Program-made: the position numbers and the translations under genes | Part shown: piece by piece, positions 4,670 to 5,345 of the stretch | How positions within the stretch are numbered: position 1 is the stretch's first letter | How the letters are laid out: each line of letters begins with the position of its first letter | Source: Fimenecus sp045594885 | GTDB taxonomy: Bacteria > Bacillota > Clostridia > Oscillospirales > Acutalibacteraceae | Assembly: GCA_045594885.1 (NCBI GenBank) | Contig: JAZNZJ010000006.1 | Coordinates: 1-5,345 of the forward strand | Direction: 5' to 3' | Length of the DNA stretch: 5,345 nt | Notes under the pieces: generated by a model | Databases searched by the model: none | Seen by the model: only the letters and a program-made list of their open reading frames with translations | What the model was told of the DNA's origin: nothing

Positions 4670-5152
4670 TCATAAATCTAATTTCATATAGATTGAGTTT
4701 TCCATCGGGCTATTATTATAACAAGGAATTTCATAAAATCCAAATTTTTTATAAATGTGCAAAGCAGAATGCAAAAATGGTAAAGTGTCCAAATACATAA
4801 AGGAATAACCAATATCTTTAGCATCAACAATTATCTTTTTAATAAGATGCTCACCCAAACGATTTCCACGAAATTTGTTTCTCACATATAATCGTTTCAT
4901 TTCACAACTTACTTCATCAATTTTACGAAGACCAATACACCCTGCAAGGTTTCCATCACAATACATAATATATAATCTTCCAAATGGAGTGCCATATTTA
5001 ACATCTAAATTATTTAACTCTTCATCATAATTTTGAACTGAAAGATATTCTATAAATTTACTGTCACCTGCTGTTAGTATTTTTGTGTATTCATCAAATA
5101 ATAATTTGATGTCTTCTTTATGTTCATATGCGGGAATAATTTGTATATTCAT
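4670..5152 (-). CDS. GNAT-family N-acetyltransferase, substrate unknown
   Basis: A 160-residue single-domain GNAT protein, expected to transfer an acetyl group from acetyl-CoA to an amine on a small molecule or protein. The core is visible: a beta-strand pair RLYIMYCDGNLAGCIGLRKI (59-78), then motif A CEMKRLYVRNKFRGNRLGEHL (83-103). The CoA pyrophosphate loop is RGNRLG (95-100), where an Arg replaces the more usual Gly at the fourth position of the R-x-x-G-x-G pattern. Motif B is LHIYKKFGFYEIP (131-143), the common Y-x-K-x-GF ending. The N-terminal AYEHKEDIKLLFDEY helix is typical of small-molecule GNATs. AAGGTG (5163-5158) precedes the ATG by 5 nt. The gene lies directly behind the rRNA terminator and convergent to gdhA, with no clear promoter of its own. 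The substrate cannot be assigned; it is not a recognisable RimI, despite the tsa genes nearby. Confidence 0.88.
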   Translation of the reverse strand: MNIQIIPAYEHKEDIKLLFDEYTKILTAGDSKFIEYLSVQNYDEELNNLDVKYGTPFGRLYIMYCDGNLAGCIGLRKIDEVSCEMKRLYVRNKFRGNRLGEHLIKKIIVDAKDIGYSFMYLDTLPFLHSALHIYKKFGFYEIPCYNNSPMENSIYMKLDL

Positions 5153-5171
5153 GAAATCACCTTAAATAACA

Positions 5172-5197
5172 AAAAGACCTTCAATTGAAGGTCTTTT
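5172..5197. terminator. Palindromic terminator of the rRNA operon
   Basis: A perfect 26-nt palindrome with 11-bp arms (AAAAGACCTTC / GAAGGTCTTTT) around AATT. On the minus strand it ends in TTTTTGTT and lies about 75 nt after the 23S 3' end, so it should terminate the rRNA operon. It is symmetric, so it could work in either direction. It ends 19 nt before the GNAT start codon, so readthrough would enter that gene. Confidence 0.88.
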
Positions 5198-5270
5198 AAT
5201 ATGTACCCTGAAAACTGAACAAAGGGGAAGTGAAATTATCTGAGAAATTGTACTGTAAAAACCAAGCATA
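5198..5270 (-). other. 23S rRNA 3' trailer with processing-stem half
   Basis: This is the transcribed trailer between the 23S 3' end and the terminator. The minus strand contains TGTTCAGTTTTCAGGGTAC (5221-5203). Its complement, read on the plus strand as GTACCCTGAAAACTGAACA, resembles the element that in clostridial and bacillar operons stands just before the 23S 5' end. The two would pair to form the pre-23S processing stem. The 5' partner is outside the window, so the pairing is inferred. No 5S rRNA gene fits here. Confidence 0.6.
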
Positions 5271-5345
5271 ATGGTCAAGCCCTCGACCTATTAGTACTGG
5301 CAAGCTAAACATGTCACCATGCTTACACACCCAGCCTATCAACCA
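5271..5345 (-). rRNA. 23S ribosomal RNA, 3' end (partial)
   Basis: The last ~75 nt of a 23S rRNA gene read on the minus strand, cut by the right window edge. Recognised by the conserved 3'-terminal segments GATAGGCTGGGTGTGTAAGC, TTGCCAGTACTAATAGGTCG and AGGGCTTGACC. These correspond to the E. coli ending GGUACUAAUGAACCGUGAGG CUUAACC. The exact 3' end is set by analogy near 5271-5273 and could be off by a few bases. The gene is transcribed towards the GNAT gene and stops at the palindromic terminator, with no 5S gene following. Confidence 0.95.

Noticed and set aside
4670..5152. The GNAT gene as rimI, the ribosomal S18 acetyltransferase often beside tsaB
   Set aside because: It is 1.8 kb away behind gdhA, in a separate unit, and I do not see RimI-specific sequence; it looks like a general small GNAT.
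1..5345. CRISPR arrays, insertion sequences, toxin-antitoxin or phage genes
   Set aside because: No regularly spaced repeats, transposase motifs or phage-like proteins are visible on either strand.

Overview
The window looks like chromosomal housekeeping DNA from a low-GC Gram-positive anaerobe, most likely a gut-type member of the Clostridia (Oscillospiraceae/Ruminococcaceae-like). The grounds are AT-rich intergenic DNA, consensus sigma-A promoters with 17-nt spacers, strong Shine-Dalgarno sites, a tsaE-tsaB-rpiB-upp order, and a glutamate dehydrogenase closest to the Clostridium symbiosum type. The taxonomic placement is inference from remembered family sequences, not from a search. I see no mobile element, CRISPR array or defence system.

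Layout, left to right. Bases 1-131 (minus) hold the first 43 codons of an unrecognised membrane protein that runs off the left edge; it has its own extended -10 promoter and an ~86-nt leader with small hairpins. Bases 252-614 (minus) are a tRNA unit: a near-consensus promoter, a tRNA-Ser-like relic (500-569) with no T-arm, an intact tRNA-Ser(CGA) with encoded CCA (299-387), and a strong terminator. Bases 621-2985 (minus) are the tsaE-tsaB-rpiB-upp cluster. The first three genes are joined by 4-nt ATGA overlaps behind one promoter; upp has a further promoter of its own and ends at a GC-rich hairpin.

An AT-rich divergent intergenic region (2936-3250) separates this cluster from gdhA (3251-4597, plus), which carries its own promoter and a textbook ribosome binding site. 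A bidirectional terminator (4631-4657) lies between gdhA and a convergent GNAT acetyltransferase gene (4670-5152, minus). Just upstream of the GNAT gene is a palindromic terminator (5172-5197), then the 23S rRNA processing tail, then the last ~75 nt of a minus-strand 23S rRNA gene. No 5S rRNA gene fits between the 23S end and the terminator.

Functionally the window joins translation (tRNA-Ser, 23S rRNA, and TsaE/TsaB for t6A37 modification of ANN-decoding tRNAs) with central metabolism (RpiB in the pentose phosphate pathway feeding PRPP, Upp using PRPP to salvage uracil, GdhA linking 2-oxoglutarate, ammonia and glutamate). I do not find an obviously new system. The items most worth a second look are the tRNA-Ser relic under a strong promoter, the structured leader of the left-edge membrane gene, the rRNA operon end without 5S, and the symmetric sequences upstream of gdhA.
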